64,000 nt of DNA, taken from Ruegeria sp. HKCCSA071. GTDB lineage: Bacteria > Pseudomonadota > Alphaproteobacteria > Rhodobacterales > Rhodobacteraceae. This document shows, piece by piece, positions 44,723-53,672 of this stretch (the first letter of the stretch is position 1; every line of letters starts with the position of its first letter). A model generated the notes under the pieces. The model was not told where the DNA came from. It ran no database searches and worked only from the letters and a program-made list of their open reading frames with translations. The DNA lies in the NCBI RefSeq assembly GCF_017872555.1, contig NZ_JAEDOX010000009.1, forward strand, positions 1 through 64,000, read 5' to 3'. Position numbers and translations under genes: made by a program.

Positions 44723-45418
44723 ATGGGAGAGCACGCATTGCCAGGGACACCGCCAGTGCCGCTGAGATTGCGCAAATCGGCCCGGGCACGGCGCATCAGT
44801 CTACGAATCTCCCAGCTGGATGGGCGCGTCACGCTGACTTACCCGACCGGTGTGCCGGAATCCGAGGCATTGAGCTTCGCCCGGACCAAGGAAGGGTGGA
44901 TCCGGCAGCATCTGCAGGGTCGGCCGGATATGGCCACCGTGCAGTTTGGGCAGGTGATCCCGATCGAGGGTAAAACGCGCCGAATCGTCCCTGCAACCGG
45001 GCGGCGGGTTTTGCTGGATGCAGATGAGGTTGCCGTGCCCAAAGGGGCCGAGGCCCGCAGGCTGGCCCGTTATCTCAAGGAATTGGCGCGGGACCGGTTG
45101 ACCGGAGCCTGCGATGATTATGCAGCTATCTTAGGGCGTTCGTATACGACACTCAGCCTGCGTGACACGCGGTCGCGATGGGGATCATGCAGTTCGCATG
45201 GCGGTTTGATGTTTTCGTGGCGCCTTATTCTGGCGCCTCCTGACGTGTTGCACTATGTCGCTGCGCATGAGGTGGCACATCTTGCCGAGATGAACCACTC
45301 GCCCGCCTTCTGGGCGCAGGTTGAAAAGATCTTTGGCCCGTATCAGTCGCCCCGCCGCTGGTTGCGTGACAACGGGGCCGAGTTGCATCGCTACAGATTT
45401 GACACAGAGCCGAGTTGA
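44723..45418 (+). CDS. YgjP-type (M48/DUF45) metal-dependent hydrolase
   Basis: The ATG at 44723 has an AGAGG upstream and gives 231 residues. The zinc motif AAHEVAHLAEMNHSPAFW and the preceding SRWGSCSSHGGLMFSWRLIL are diagnostic of the YgjP/SprT-like group. It is a predicted cytosolic metallopeptidase of unknown substrate. Confidence 0.87.
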   Translation: MGEHALPGTPPVPLRLRKSARARRISLRISQLDGRVTLTYPTGVPESEALSFARTKEGWIRQHLQGRPDMATVQFGQVIPIEGKTRRIVPATGRRVLLDADEVAVPKGAEARRLARYLKELARDRLTGACDDYAAILGRSYTTLSLRDTRSRWGSCSSHGGLMFSWRLILAPPDVLHYVAAHEVAHLAEMNHSPAFWAQVEKIFGPYQSPRRWLRDNGAELHRYRFDTEPS

Positions 45419-45431
45419 CGTGGTGTTTTTT

Positions 45432-45441
45432 TGTGATCACA
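45432..45441. promoter_or_regulatory. Perfect palindrome before gntR
   Basis: TGTGATCACA is a perfect 10-base palindrome 7 bases before the GntR start codon. It could be the regulator's own operator, placed where binding would block translation or transcription start. The palindrome is seen; function is inferred. Confidence 0.4.
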
Positions 45442-45448
45442 TGAGCAA

Positions 45449-46096
45449 ATGTTGAACGCGCGCCCTTCCGAAACCCAGACCGCAACACATGACCGGGTGT
45501 ACCGGGCGCTGCGATCCCGGATCATGCATGGTGAGATGGCACCGGGGCAGGCCCTGACCCTTCGGGGCATCGGCAAGGAATTCGGTGTTTCAATGACCCC
45601 GGCGAGAGAGGCGGTGCGCCGCCTGGCCGCAGAAGGGGCATTGTTCCTGTCCACATCGGGCCGGGTTTCGACCCCGGAGTTGACGAATGACCGGATTGAG
45701 GAACTGGCTGCCTTGCGCGCATTGCTTGAGGTCGAACTGGCAAGCCGGGCCTTGCCCAGGGCACACATGGCCCTGATCGACCGGTTGCAGAGCATCAACA
45801 TGACGGTTGCCGAGATGGTGACCAAACGGGATGCGGTTGGCTATATCCGCTCGAACCTGGAATTTCACCGAACCCTGTATCTGCGCGCTCAGGCCCCTGC
45901 GATGCTGGCCATTGCCGAAACCGTTTGGCTACAGCTTGGGCCGACGATGCGGGCGCTTTATGGGCGTCTCAGACGCGCAGAGCCGCCACACAATCACAAG
46001 CTGATCATCGCCGCGCTCAAGGCAGGCGACGAGCCAGGCTTGCGGCTGGCAGTGCGTTCGGATGTGACGCAAGGGCTGCGTTTGCTGGTCAGCTGA
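45449..46096 (+). CDS. GntR-family regulator, FCD subfamily
   Basis: The 215-residue protein has a winged HTH (about 10-75: RVYRALRSRIMHGEMAPGQAL, GKEFGVSMTPAREAVRRLAA) and an all-helical FCD effector domain (about 85-210) with the metal-site pattern RSNLEFHRTLYLRA and NHKLIIAALKAGD. The effector is probably a small carboxylate. No obvious target operon adjoins it; the next gene is a transglycosylase. Confidence 0.88.
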   Translation: MLNARPSETQTATHDRVYRALRSRIMHGEMAPGQALTLRGIGKEFGVSMTPAREAVRRLAAEGALFLSTSGRVSTPELTNDRIEELAALRALLEVELASRALPRAHMALIDRLQSINMTVAEMVTKRDAVGYIRSNLEFHRTLYLRAQAPAMLAIAETVWLQLGPTMRALYGRLRRAEPPHNHKLIIAALKAGDEPGLRLAVRSDVTQGLRLLVS

Positions 46097-46209
46097 GCGG
46101 CTTCCTGCCGACATCGACACAGCGCCTTTCCAAGGTGTCACGGTTCTGGCCTGCGCAACCCGGCTGGGTTATTCTTGCGGCAAATCGCAAACAAGAGCAG
46201 ACCCAAACC

Positions 46210-47340
46210 ATGATTACTCGCCGGACCTTTTCCATTTGCCTCGGATCGACGCTTTTGGCCGCCTGCACGGGTGGCACCGCTCCGTCCGGCACGCCTGCAT
46301 CCCGGATGCGGGCAGTTCCCAATGCCGGGTGGGATGCCTGGGTTGCCGGTTTCAAGGGCAGGGCAACGACGCAGGGAATTTCCCGGACAACCGTTGACCG
46401 CGCCTTTCAGGGGGCCGGTTATTTGCCCGACGTAATAGAACGCGACCGAAATCAGGTCGAATTTAAGCGCAGCCTTGAAGATTACCTTGCCATCGCGGCG
46501 TCGGACGAGCGGATCAGCACCGGGCAGCAGATGCTGCGGCAACATAACGGCACCCTGTCGCGGATCGAGGCGCAATATGGCGTGGATAAGGAAATCGTGG
46601 TGGCCGTCTGGGGGCTGGAAAGCCGCTATGGTGCGCGCCGCGGTGATGTGCCCGTTGTATCGGCGCTGTCTACGCTGGCTTATGATGGCCGACGCGGGCA
46701 GTTCTTTGAAAGCCAGCTGATCGCGGCGATGAAAATCCTTCAGAACGGCGATACCACGCCCGCTAAGATGACTGGCAGTTGGGCCGGGGCGATGGGGCAC
46801 ACGCAGTTCATTCCGACCTCGTATCTTGCCTATGCCGTGGATTTCACCGGCGACGGGCGGCGCGACATCTGGTCAGACGACCCGACAGATTCGCTGGCTT
46901 CGACCGCTGCTTATCTTTCGCGTGCAGGTTGGGTGCGGGGCCAACCCTGGGGCGGAGAGGCCGGAACCGTTTCCGGTACTCCGGTGGCCATATTGCAGCC
47001 GCAAAAACCTGGCCCCCGCATCGCCGTGTTCCGCAATTTCCAGGTGATCAAACGCTACAACAACTCGGACAGCTACGCGATTGGTGTCGGTCATCTGGCG
47101 GACAGGATCGCGGGCGGCGCGCCGTTTCAGGCCTCGTTCGGGCCGGATGCAAACGGGCTGACACTGGACGACCGCAAGGAATTGCAGCGCCGCCTGACAT
47201 CTGCGGGGTATGACACGCAAGGTGCAGACGGCGTGATCGGAAACAACACCACCACAGCCATCAGCGCGTATCAAAGCGCCAATGGCCTGCCCGTGACAGG
47301 TGAGCCTTCGGTTGCGTTGTTGCGCAGGTTGGGTGGCTGA
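46210..47340 (+). CDS. MltB-type lytic murein transglycosylase lipoprotein
   Basis: From the ATG at 46210 the product has about 376 residues. A lipobox (LLAAC, lipidated Cys near 19) comes first. The MltB catalytic domain (about 38-300) follows with the catalytic Glu in VAVWGLESRYGARRG, then GSWAGAMGHTQFIPTSYLAY and a peptidoglycan-binding domain (about 315-376: LQRRLTSAGYDTQGADGVIG). It cleaves peptidoglycan glycan strands at the inner face of the outer membrane. It is convergent with accA, with only 3 bases between stops. Confidence 0.9.
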   Translation: MITRRTFSICLGSTLLAACTGGTAPSGTPASRMRAVPNAGWDAWVAGFKGRATTQGISRTTVDRAFQGAGYLPDVIERDRNQVEFKRSLEDYLAIAASDERISTGQQMLRQHNGTLSRIEAQYGVDKEIVVAVWGLESRYGARRGDVPVVSALSTLAYDGRRGQFFESQLIAAMKILQNGDTTPAKMTGSWAGAMGHTQFIPTSYLAYAVDFTGDGRRDIWSDDPTDSLASTAAYLSRAGWVRGQPWGGEAGTVSGTPVAILQPQKPGPRIAVFRNFQVIKRYNNSDSYAIGVGHLADRIAGGAPFQASFGPDANGLTLDDRKELQRRLTSAGYDTQGADGVIGNNTTTAISAYQSANGLPVTGEPSVALLRRLGG

Positions 47341-47343
47341 CGG

Positions 47344-48306
47344 TTACGACGCCAGCCCTTTAGATCCGATATCAAGGAATTTCTGACGGCGGTCCTTTAT
47401 CAGGGCCGCCCCATCCTTGCCGTCCAGTTCAGTCAACATGGTGGTGATGGCCTTGCGCACCGCCTCAACCGTTGCCGGACGATCGCGATGTGCACCACCC
47501 TTGGGTTCCGGGATGATCCGGTCACATACGCCCAGCTTGTGCAAATCCTGAGCCGTCAAACGCAGTGCCTCGGCCGCTTCGCGCATTTTTTCGGCATCTT
47601 TCCACAGGATCGATGCGCAGCCTTCCGGCGAGATCACCGAATAGACCGAATGCTCCAGCATCGCCACGCGGTTCGCGGTCGCAAACGCCACAGCGCCGCC
47701 CGAGCCGCCTTCGCCGATGATGACCGAAACCAGCGGCACGCCGATTTTCAGGCACATCTCAGTCGACCGGGCAATCGCCTCGGATTGGCCGCGTTCCTCG
47801 GCCCCTTTGCCGGGATAGGCACCGGCGGTGTCGATCAGGGTAATGACAGGCAGTCCAAAACGCCCCGCCATCTCCATAAGACGCACGGCCTTGCGATAGC
47901 CCTCGGGGCGGGCCATCCCGAAATTACGTTCGATACGCGACTTGGTATCGCTGCCTTTCTCGTGGCCGATCACCATCACCGGCTTATCGTTAAAGCGGGC
48001 AAGACCACCGATAACGGCCAAATCATCGGCAAAGTTCCGGTCACCGGCCAGAGGGGTGAATTCGGTGAACAGTGCGTCCACGTAATCCTTGCAATGCGGG
48101 CGTTCCGGGTGACGCGCCACCTGGCACTTCCGCCAGGGTGTCAGGTCGCGATAGAGTTCATCCAGCAGCTTGGAGGCTTTGGCATCCAGCGCGGCGGCTT
48201 CTTCGGCCACATCCATTTCTTCGTTGGCACGAGCCAACGCGCGCAGTTCTTCAGCTTTGCCTTCAATCTCGGCAAGCGGTTTTTCGAAATCCAGATACTG
48301 GGTCAT
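47344..48306 (-). CDS. accA: Acetyl-CoA carboxylase carboxyltransferase subunit alpha
   Basis: The 320-residue protein matches AccA in length and sequence. It begins with [18 protein letters not shown], has [20 protein letters not shown] and [20 protein letters not shown], and [18 protein letters not shown] for the oxyanion and CoA region. With AccD (not in the window) it transfers the carboxyl group from biotin to acetyl-CoA in fatty acid synthesis. Confidence 0.96.
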   Translation of the reverse strand: MTQYLDFEKPLAEIEGKAEELRALARANEEMDVAEEAAALDAKASKLLDELYRDLTPWRKCQVARHPERPHCKDYVDALFTEFTPLAGDRNFADDLAVIGGLARFNDKPVMVIGHEKGSDTKSRIERNFGMARPEGYRKAVRLMEMAGRFGLPVITLIDTAGAYPGKGAEERGQSEAIARSTEMCLKIGVPLVSVIIGEGGSGGAVAFATANRVAMLEHSVYSVISPEGCASILWKDAEKMREAAEALRLTAQDLHKLGVCDRIIPEPKGGAHRDRPATVEAVRKAITTMLTELDGKDGAALIKDRRQKFLDIGSKGLAS

Positions 48307-48491
48307 GACGCCTCATCTGCGTGAAATTTCCTAGCTATATGCCGCTGGCTGGCCTCAGATGCAACTAGATGAGACTGAAGCGGCATCGTTCATGTCAAAA
48401 GCCGTTGATCAGATTGAGAGATTCATTTGCTTGCCAGCACAGTCCCGACATGCCCAGCAAAACAATCGCTGATATCGACCTTTGAGGAAAT

Positions 48492-49088
48492 TCACCCCTG
48501 CCAAAGCACGGGATAGAGCGAAACCACAAGCAGCACAGCCATTGTCCAGTTGAATATGACCAATCTGCGCGGGTTCGTTAGCATTCGTGCCATCTGCTGT
48601 CCTAAAACGGTCCATGTGCTGACCGATGGTAAGTTGACGGCTCCGAAGACAAACGCAACGATGGCAATCGCATACATCGTCCGATCAGGCGTATAGGCCG
48701 TGGCGGCGGTCAGGGCCATGGTCCAGGCTTTTGGATTTACCCATTGAAACGCTGCGGCTTGCAAGAATGTCATCGGCACGCCGGTCGCCTCGGCGCTGTT
48801 TGCCGGCGCGGCATGTGCAATCTTCCAGGCCAGATAGAGCAGATAGATAACCGACAGGATTTTCAGCACTGTATAGCTGACGGGATACCGGTCGAAAACC
48901 TGCACCAGACCGGCTCCGACAAGCAATACCATGAAGGTAAAGCCGAGCCCAATGCCCAACATATGCGGGATCGAGCGTCGAAAGCCGAAATTCGCCCCCG
49001 AAGCCATCAGCATCAGGTTGTTCGGCCCCGGTGTGATCGAGGTTACGAAGGCAAAAGCGATCAGGGCCATAAGGATGTCATAAGTCAT
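48492..49088 (-). CDS. LysE/RhtB-family amino acid exporter
   Basis: The ATG at 49088 gives 198 residues with six helices and the family start FAFVTSITPGPNNLMLMASG. The frame is open far upstream, but that part is outside the family and reads into the divergent gene's region. Binding-site evidence is weak. It is divergent from an Lrp-type regulator 73 bases away, the classic LysE-LysG/Lrp arrangement, so it likely exports an amino acid sensed by that regulator. Confidence 0.85.
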   Translation of the reverse strand: MTYDILMALIAFAFVTSITPGPNNLMLMASGANFGFRRSIPHMLGIGLGFTFMVLLVGAGLVQVFDRYPVSYTVLKILSVIYLLYLAWKIAHAAPANSAEATGVPMTFLQAAAFQWVNPKAWTMALTAATAYTPDRTMYAIAIVAFVFGAVNLPSVSTWTVLGQQMARMLTNPRRLVIFNWTMAVLLVVSLYPVLWQG

Positions 49089-49161
49089 GGAGCGAAGTAT
49101 TGTCGGCTCTGCGGCAAATGAAATTGCTTTTATGTGCGCGTTTCCTGTATTTGTGCAATTA

Positions 49162-49614
49162 ATGATGAAAAATGACAGAATAAACCGCCATATATTGCAG
49201 GAACTGACCCGTGACGGACGGATCAGCAATCTCGACCTAGCCGAGCGTGTAGGCCTTTCCCCTTCGGCCTGCCTGCGCCGCGTGCAAGAACTTGAGCGGG
49301 CCGGGGTGATCACGGGGTATCGCGCGGTGCTGGACCCGGCGGCGATGGGTATCGGCTTTGTCGCTTATATTGGTGTAGGGCTGGGCGAGCATACGAAGGC
49401 CGCGCAGGAGGGGTTTGAACGTGCGCTCCAACAAGCCCCGGAAGTTGTCGAGTGTCACAACATCACGGGAACAATCGAATACCTGCTGCGGGTCGAATGT
49501 GCAGACCTGCCGTCTTACAAGACCTTCCATACCGAGGTGCTGGGGACGTTGCCGCATGTCACCTCGATCACATCCTATGTGGTCATGGATTCCCCCAAGA
49601 ATTTTCGGGCGTGA
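49162..49614 (+). CDS. Lrp/AsnC-family transcriptional regulator
   Basis: The start is ATG 49162 or the adjacent ATG 49165, giving about 150 residues. The HTH (MKNDRINRHILQELTRDGRI, then DLAERVGLSPSACLRRVQELER) is followed by the RAM domain with GTIEYLLRVECADLPSYKTF. It probably senses an amino acid and controls the divergent LysE exporter. Confidence 0.9.
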   Translation: MMKNDRINRHILQELTRDGRISNLDLAERVGLSPSACLRRVQELERAGVITGYRAVLDPAAMGIGFVAYIGVGLGEHTKAAQEGFERALQQAPEVVECHNITGTIEYLLRVECADLPSYKTFHTEVLGTLPHVTSITSYVVMDSPKNFRA

Positions 49615-49733
49615 CGTCTTGAATTGTGAAGGCACACTCTCTTGCAGGGCGAAAATTCACGCCCTAATGTCGTGGAAATGACGTTGCCAGGGGATATGCA
49701 CAGCCATAACGGCACGCAAACAGGGAGAATACG

Positions 49734-50312
49734 ATGAAACGCGTTCGAACAGTGGTGACCGCAGTTGCCTTGTCAATGGTTGCCGGGGCCACCTTGTCTG
49801 CCCCGCTTAAACTGCAACCTGCCAACCCGCAGCCTTCTCCGAAGGCGGGGCTGAATGTGAAGTATGTTGGTACAGGTAATCAACACAAGAAGATCCGCGA
49901 TCTGAGTCAGGCAAAAAGCATGTTGTCCAAAGCACAGCCTGGGCAACCGCTGCGGGGTTTGGATTACAGGGACACCAGTCAGGGTGACGATGTTATGACC
50001 TTCGACAGCGCTTATAATGTTGCTGCCGAAATTACGGGGTACATGCGGTTCGATTCGCCGGGGATTTACGAGTTGGAAACCTGGTCGAATGACGGGATAG
50101 AAGCATTCGTCGGAGGCCAGAATATTGGCTATGTCACGGGCATTCAGGGGTGCGAGGCCAACCAGCGGACCGAAGTCGAAGTGCCCAGGGCCGGGTGGTA
50201 CCCGCTCAAGATCATCTATTTCCAGAAGCTTGGAACATCCTGCCTGATGATGAAGTCGGGTAAAAAGGGCGAAAGGTTCACCTGGACGCCGAATGCTGTT
50301 TTTGGGCGGTGA
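49734..50312 (+). CDS. Exported PA14-like domain protein
   Basis: The 192-residue protein starts behind GGGAGAA and has a signal peptide (about 1-22). The mature part resembles a PA14 fold: GLNVKYVGTGNQHKKI, AAEITGYMRFDSPGIYELET, SNDGIEAFVGGQNIGYV and GWYPLKIIYFQKLGTSCLMM. PA14 domains usually bind carbohydrates and appear in larger proteins. Here the domain is alone and exported, with two Cys that could form a disulfide. It has its own terminator and stands as a single gene. Confidence 0.65.
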   Translation: MKRVRTVVTAVALSMVAGATLSAPLKLQPANPQPSPKAGLNVKYVGTGNQHKKIRDLSQAKSMLSKAQPGQPLRGLDYRDTSQGDDVMTFDSAYNVAAEITGYMRFDSPGIYELETWSNDGIEAFVGGQNIGYVTGIQGCEANQRTEVEVPRAGWYPLKIIYFQKLGTSCLMMKSGKKGERFTWTPNAVFGR

Positions 50313-50330
50313 CGCCAGAAAACAATTGAA

Positions 50331-50357
50331 AAAGGCGCCGGGTCGGGCGCCTTTTTT
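50331..50357. terminator. Bidirectional terminator
   Basis: AAAGGCGCC and GGCGCCTTT form a perfect 9-base stem with a 6-base loop and T/A runs on both sides. It lies between the convergent PA14-like gene and mcl1. Confidence 0.88.
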
Positions 50358-50362
50358 ATTTC

Positions 50363-51325
50363 TCAGCCGTTGGCCGCGATCAGTTCGGCCTGTGCCACGA
50401 TCACCTCGGCCTGCTTGATCGACGCGATGTCGACCAGACGTCCTTTGTAAACTGTCGCACCTTCGCCATTGGCTTTGGCCTGCTCCATCGCTGCGAGGAT
50501 TTCGCGGGCCTCTGACACGGCTTCCTCCGACGGGGTGAAGACCTGATTGGCCAGCGCGATCTGCTTTGGATGGATGGCCCATTTGCCCACCATGCCCAGC
50601 GTGGCCGAGCGTTTGGCCTGTGCAATGTACCCCTCGTCATCGCTGAAGTCACCGAAGGGCCCGTCGACTGGCAGCACGCCATGGGTGCGGCACGCGGCGA
50701 CGATGGCCGCCTGTGCCCAGTGCCATGGATCCGACCAGTGTTTCGCACCCTCGTGCAGCATGTAATAGTTTTCCTGCGTGCCACCGATGCCGGTGGTTTG
50801 CATCCCCATCGAGGCAGCAAAATCCGCAGCTCCCAGGCTTATAGCTTGCAAACGGGGCGAGGAGGCCGCGATTTCTTCGACATGAGCGATGCCAGCCGCG
50901 GATTCGATGATAACTTCGAAGCTGATCGGTTTGGCGCGACCTTTGGCGCGTTCAATAGCAGTGACCAGTGCGTCCACCGCATAGACATCTGCCGCACAGC
51001 CGACCTTGGGAATCATGATCTGATCCAGACGGTCGCCCGCCTGTTCCAGTACATCGACAACGTCGCGATACCAATACGGGGTGTCCAATCCGTTGATGCG
51101 AACGGACATGTATTTGTTGCCCCAGTCCACGGTGTTCAGCGCTTCGATGACATTGGCGCGGGCCGCATCCTTGTCAGAAGGCGCAACTGAGTCTTCAAGA
51201 TCGAGGTTGATCACATCCGCAGCGGATGCTGCCATCTTCGGGAACAGTTTGGTGTTCGACCCCGGGCCAAACAGCTGACAGCGATTGGGACGCGCCGGTG
51301 CGGCAGGTTGGATGCGAAAGCTCAT
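50363..51325 (-). CDS. mcl1: L-malyl-CoA/beta-methylmalyl-CoA lyase
   Basis: The 320-residue HpcH/HpaI-family protein matches the Rhodobacter Mcl1 type in length and sequence: MSFRIQPAAPARPNRCQLFG at the start, VINLDLEDSVAPSDKD with acidic metal ligands, FEVIIESAAGIAHVEEI and VDGPFGDFSDDEGYIAQA. It cleaves or forms beta-methylmalyl-CoA and L-malyl-CoA with glyoxylate in the ethylmalonyl-CoA pathway. It stands alone, divergent from dgcN across 294 bases that should hold both promoters. Confidence 0.93.
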   Translation of the reverse strand: MSFRIQPAAPARPNRCQLFGPGSNTKLFPKMAASAADVINLDLEDSVAPSDKDAARANVIEALNTVDWGNKYMSVRINGLDTPYWYRDVVDVLEQAGDRLDQIMIPKVGCAADVYAVDALVTAIERAKGRAKPISFEVIIESAAGIAHVEEIAASSPRLQAISLGAADFAASMGMQTTGIGGTQENYYMLHEGAKHWSDPWHWAQAAIVAACRTHGVLPVDGPFGDFSDDEGYIAQAKRSATLGMVGKWAIHPKQIALANQVFTPSEEAVSEAREILAAMEQAKANGEGATVYKGRLVDIASIKQAEVIVAQAELIAANG

Positions 51326-51619
51326 CAGGACCTCGTCTGAGTAATGAAATTGCGATTTTTCTGCTCAATGAGGTATTAAATTGCGTGGCGTGGTGCAAGG
51401 GTGATTGTGCATCTGCGGCAATGCGGTCGCAGAAAGAAGCTTCAAACAACCCGAGTGGGGTGACTAAAGTTTAATCATTTTGAAAACTTCGAAGATTTTT
51501 GCGCACATTGATAACACTGCGCAAGAATCTCGCGCATAGGTCGTAGTTGACGGACTAGAACGCGAAGCGCTCGTGTTACCGCTTCTCTAGCCTGCCCCGG
51601 AATCAAAGGAGTGACCGCG

Positions 51620-52621
51620 ATGATCGAGACACCGTACCTGCTGTTTCTGGGCGATGCGCCCGACCAATTGGCGGCCAAAGTGGCTGTTGGGATCAAGGAC
51701 TGGCGTCCGGAAAACGCCGTGGGCCAGTATCGAATGGATAGCTGCAAGGCCGATCTGGGCTTGACTGACATGACCCTGACCGAAGCGAAAGAAGCCGGTG
51801 CCAAGACGCTGGTGATTGGCGTAGCGAACCGCGGCGGTGTGATCAGCAAGGCCTGGAAAGAAGTTCTGATAGAAGCGCTGGAAATGGGCTTTGATCTGGC
51901 GTCGGGCTTGCACAACCTGCTGCGCGATGAAGGCGATCTTGTTGCCGCGGCACAAACGCATGGCTGCACCTTGCATGACGTGCGTGTGCCGACTGTCGGA
52001 TACCCGATCGCAAATGGCCGCAAGCGCACAGGCAAGCGTTGCCTCGCGGTCGGAACCGATTGCTCGGCGGGCAAGATGTACACGGCGATGTCGATGGATG
52101 CCGAGATGCGCAAGCGCGGCATGAAATCCACCTTCCGTGCCACAGGTCAGACAGGCATCCTGATCACCGGGCAGGGTGTTCCGCTGGACGCGGTCATTGC
52201 AGACTTCATGGCTGGCTCGGTCGAATATCTGACACCGGACAATGACGAGGATCACTGGGACCACATTGAAGGGCAGGGGTCGCTGTTCCATGTCTCTTAC
52301 TCGGGTGTGACCATGGCGCTGATCCATGGCGGGCAGCCCGACGCACTGATCCTGTGCCACGAACCGACCCGGACCCATATGCGTGGTTTGCCCGAGTATT
52401 CCCTGCCGACACTGGCGCAATTGCGTGACACGGCCCTGCCGCTGGCGCGGATTGCAAATCCGGCCTGTCAGGTTGCGGGTGTGTCGGTCAACACGCAGAA
52501 CCTGAGCGAAGACGACGCCAAGGCTTATCTGGCCAAGGTCGAGGAAGAGTTGGGTCTGCCCGCAACCGACCCGTTCCGCTTCGGTGCCGGTAAGCTGGTG
52601 GACGCGCTGGCCGCAATGTGA
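51620..52621 (+). CDS. dgcN: DUF1611 protein, D-glutamate N-acetyltransferase DgcN
   Basis: I chose the ATG at 51620 since AAGGAG sits 8 bases before it; a GTG at 51611 overlaps that site. The 333-residue product has the DUF1611 layout: a Rossmann-like N-terminal half (TLVIGVANRGG at 63-73) and a P-loop-like C-terminal half with GTDCSAGKM at 145-153 and GQGSLFHVSYSGVTM. DgcN acetylates D-glutamate as the first step of a D-Glu catabolic route known from marine bacteria. The epimerase gene dgcA follows 75 bases later, which supports the call. Confidence 0.88.
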   Translation: MIETPYLLFLGDAPDQLAAKVAVGIKDWRPENAVGQYRMDSCKADLGLTDMTLTEAKEAGAKTLVIGVANRGGVISKAWKEVLIEALEMGFDLASGLHNLLRDEGDLVAAAQTHGCTLHDVRVPTVGYPIANGRKRTGKRCLAVGTDCSAGKMYTAMSMDAEMRKRGMKSTFRATGQTGILITGQGVPLDAVIADFMAGSVEYLTPDNDEDHWDHIEGQGSLFHVSYSGVTMALIHGGQPDALILCHEPTRTHMRGLPEYSLPTLAQLRDTALPLARIANPACQVAGVSVNTQNLSEDDAKAYLAKVEEELGLPATDPFRFGAGKLVDALAAM

Positions 52622-52696
52622 TCTGAACAACGCGCCGGTGGCGGGGCTGTTCCGCCTCCGGCGTGAGTATTTGGGAAAAGATGAAGGAACGGGTGC

Positions 52697-53662
52697 GTGC
52701 ATATTGAGGTTTCTCGCGATGTGTTCCGGCTGGCGCAGGTCTTCACCATCTCGCGCGGGTCGCGGACCGAAGCAAAGGTGCTGACGGTTCGGGTTTCGGA
52801 CGGAACTCATCAGGGCTGGGGCGAATGCGTTCCTTATGCGCGTTATGACGAAACGCTCGAGTCTGTTGAGGGCGAGATTGCCGGTCTGCCCGCGGATGTC
52901 ACCCGCCAGTCACTGATGGATCTGCTGCCCGCAGGCGCCGCGCGGAACGCCGTGGATTGCGCCTTGTGGGATCTGGAATGCAAACGTGTTGGCAAGCGCG
53001 CCTGGGACCTGGCAGGTCTGCCCAAGCCCGGCCCCGAGATCACCGCCTATACATTGTCGCTGGACACACCCGAGGCAATGCAGGCGCAGGCGGCCGCGAA
53101 CGCGCATCGCCCGCTTCTGAAGATCAAGCTGGGCACGCCCGATGACATGCCCCGGCTTGAAGCTGTGCGCGCCGGTGCTCCGAAGTCCAAGGTCATTGTG
53201 GATGCGAACGAAGGCTGGTCGGCCGAGGTTTACGCCGACCTCGCCCCGCATCTGGTGCGGCTGGGCGTGGCGTTGGTGGAACAGCCCTTGCCCGCGGGAG
53301 ATGACGACGCATTGATCGGAATGAAGCGCCCGGTGCCAGTCTGCGCTGACGAATCCTGCCATGACCGCGCCAGCCTGCCCAAACTGAGGGGTAAATATGA
53401 TGTCATCAACATCAAGCTCGACAAGACCGGGGGCTTGACCGAGGCGCTGGAGTTGCGCACGGCGGCAGTTGCCGAAGGCTATGACATAATGGTGGGATGC
53501 ATGGTTGGCAGCTCGCTTGCCATGGCGCCTGCGACATTGCTGGCACAGGGTGCGATGGTAACGGACCTTGACGGCCCGCTTCTATTGGCCGAAGACCGCG
53601 ACACCCCGCTGAATTTTGACGACGCCGGAGTGCACCCGCCTGCGGCCGCACTTTGGGGCTGA
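52697..53662 (+). CDS. dgcA: N-acetyl-D-glutamate racemase DgcA (enolase superfamily)
   Basis: Translation starts at a GTG with AAGGA 8 bases upstream. The 321-residue muconate-lactonizing-type protein has all catalytic positions: K142-x-K144 in LKIKLG, metal ligands Asp169 (VDANEGW), Glu195 (EQPLP) and Asp218 (ADES), and Lys240 in INIKLDKTGG. It resembles dipeptide epimerases. Next to dgcN it is best read as DgcA, converting N-acetyl-D-Glu to N-acetyl-L-Glu. Confidence 0.9.
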   Translation: MHIEVSRDVFRLAQVFTISRGSRTEAKVLTVRVSDGTHQGWGECVPYARYDETLESVEGEIAGLPADVTRQSLMDLLPAGAARNAVDCALWDLECKRVGKRAWDLAGLPKPGPEITAYTLSLDTPEAMQAQAAANAHRPLLKIKLGTPDDMPRLEAVRAGAPKSKVIVDANEGWSAEVYADLAPHLVRLGVALVEQPLPAGDDDALIGMKRPVPVCADESCHDRASLPKLRGKYDVINIKLDKTGGLTEALELRTAAVAEGYDIMVGCMVGSSLAMAPATLLAQGAMVTDLDGPLLLAEDRDTPLNFDDAGVHPPAAALWG

Positions 53663-53672
53663 GGAGACGAAC

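Noticed and set aside
51587-52810. A 407-codon minus-strand open frame opposite dgcN
   Set aside because: Composition is shadow-like and the plus strand carries the conserved P-loop-like motif and a good binding site.
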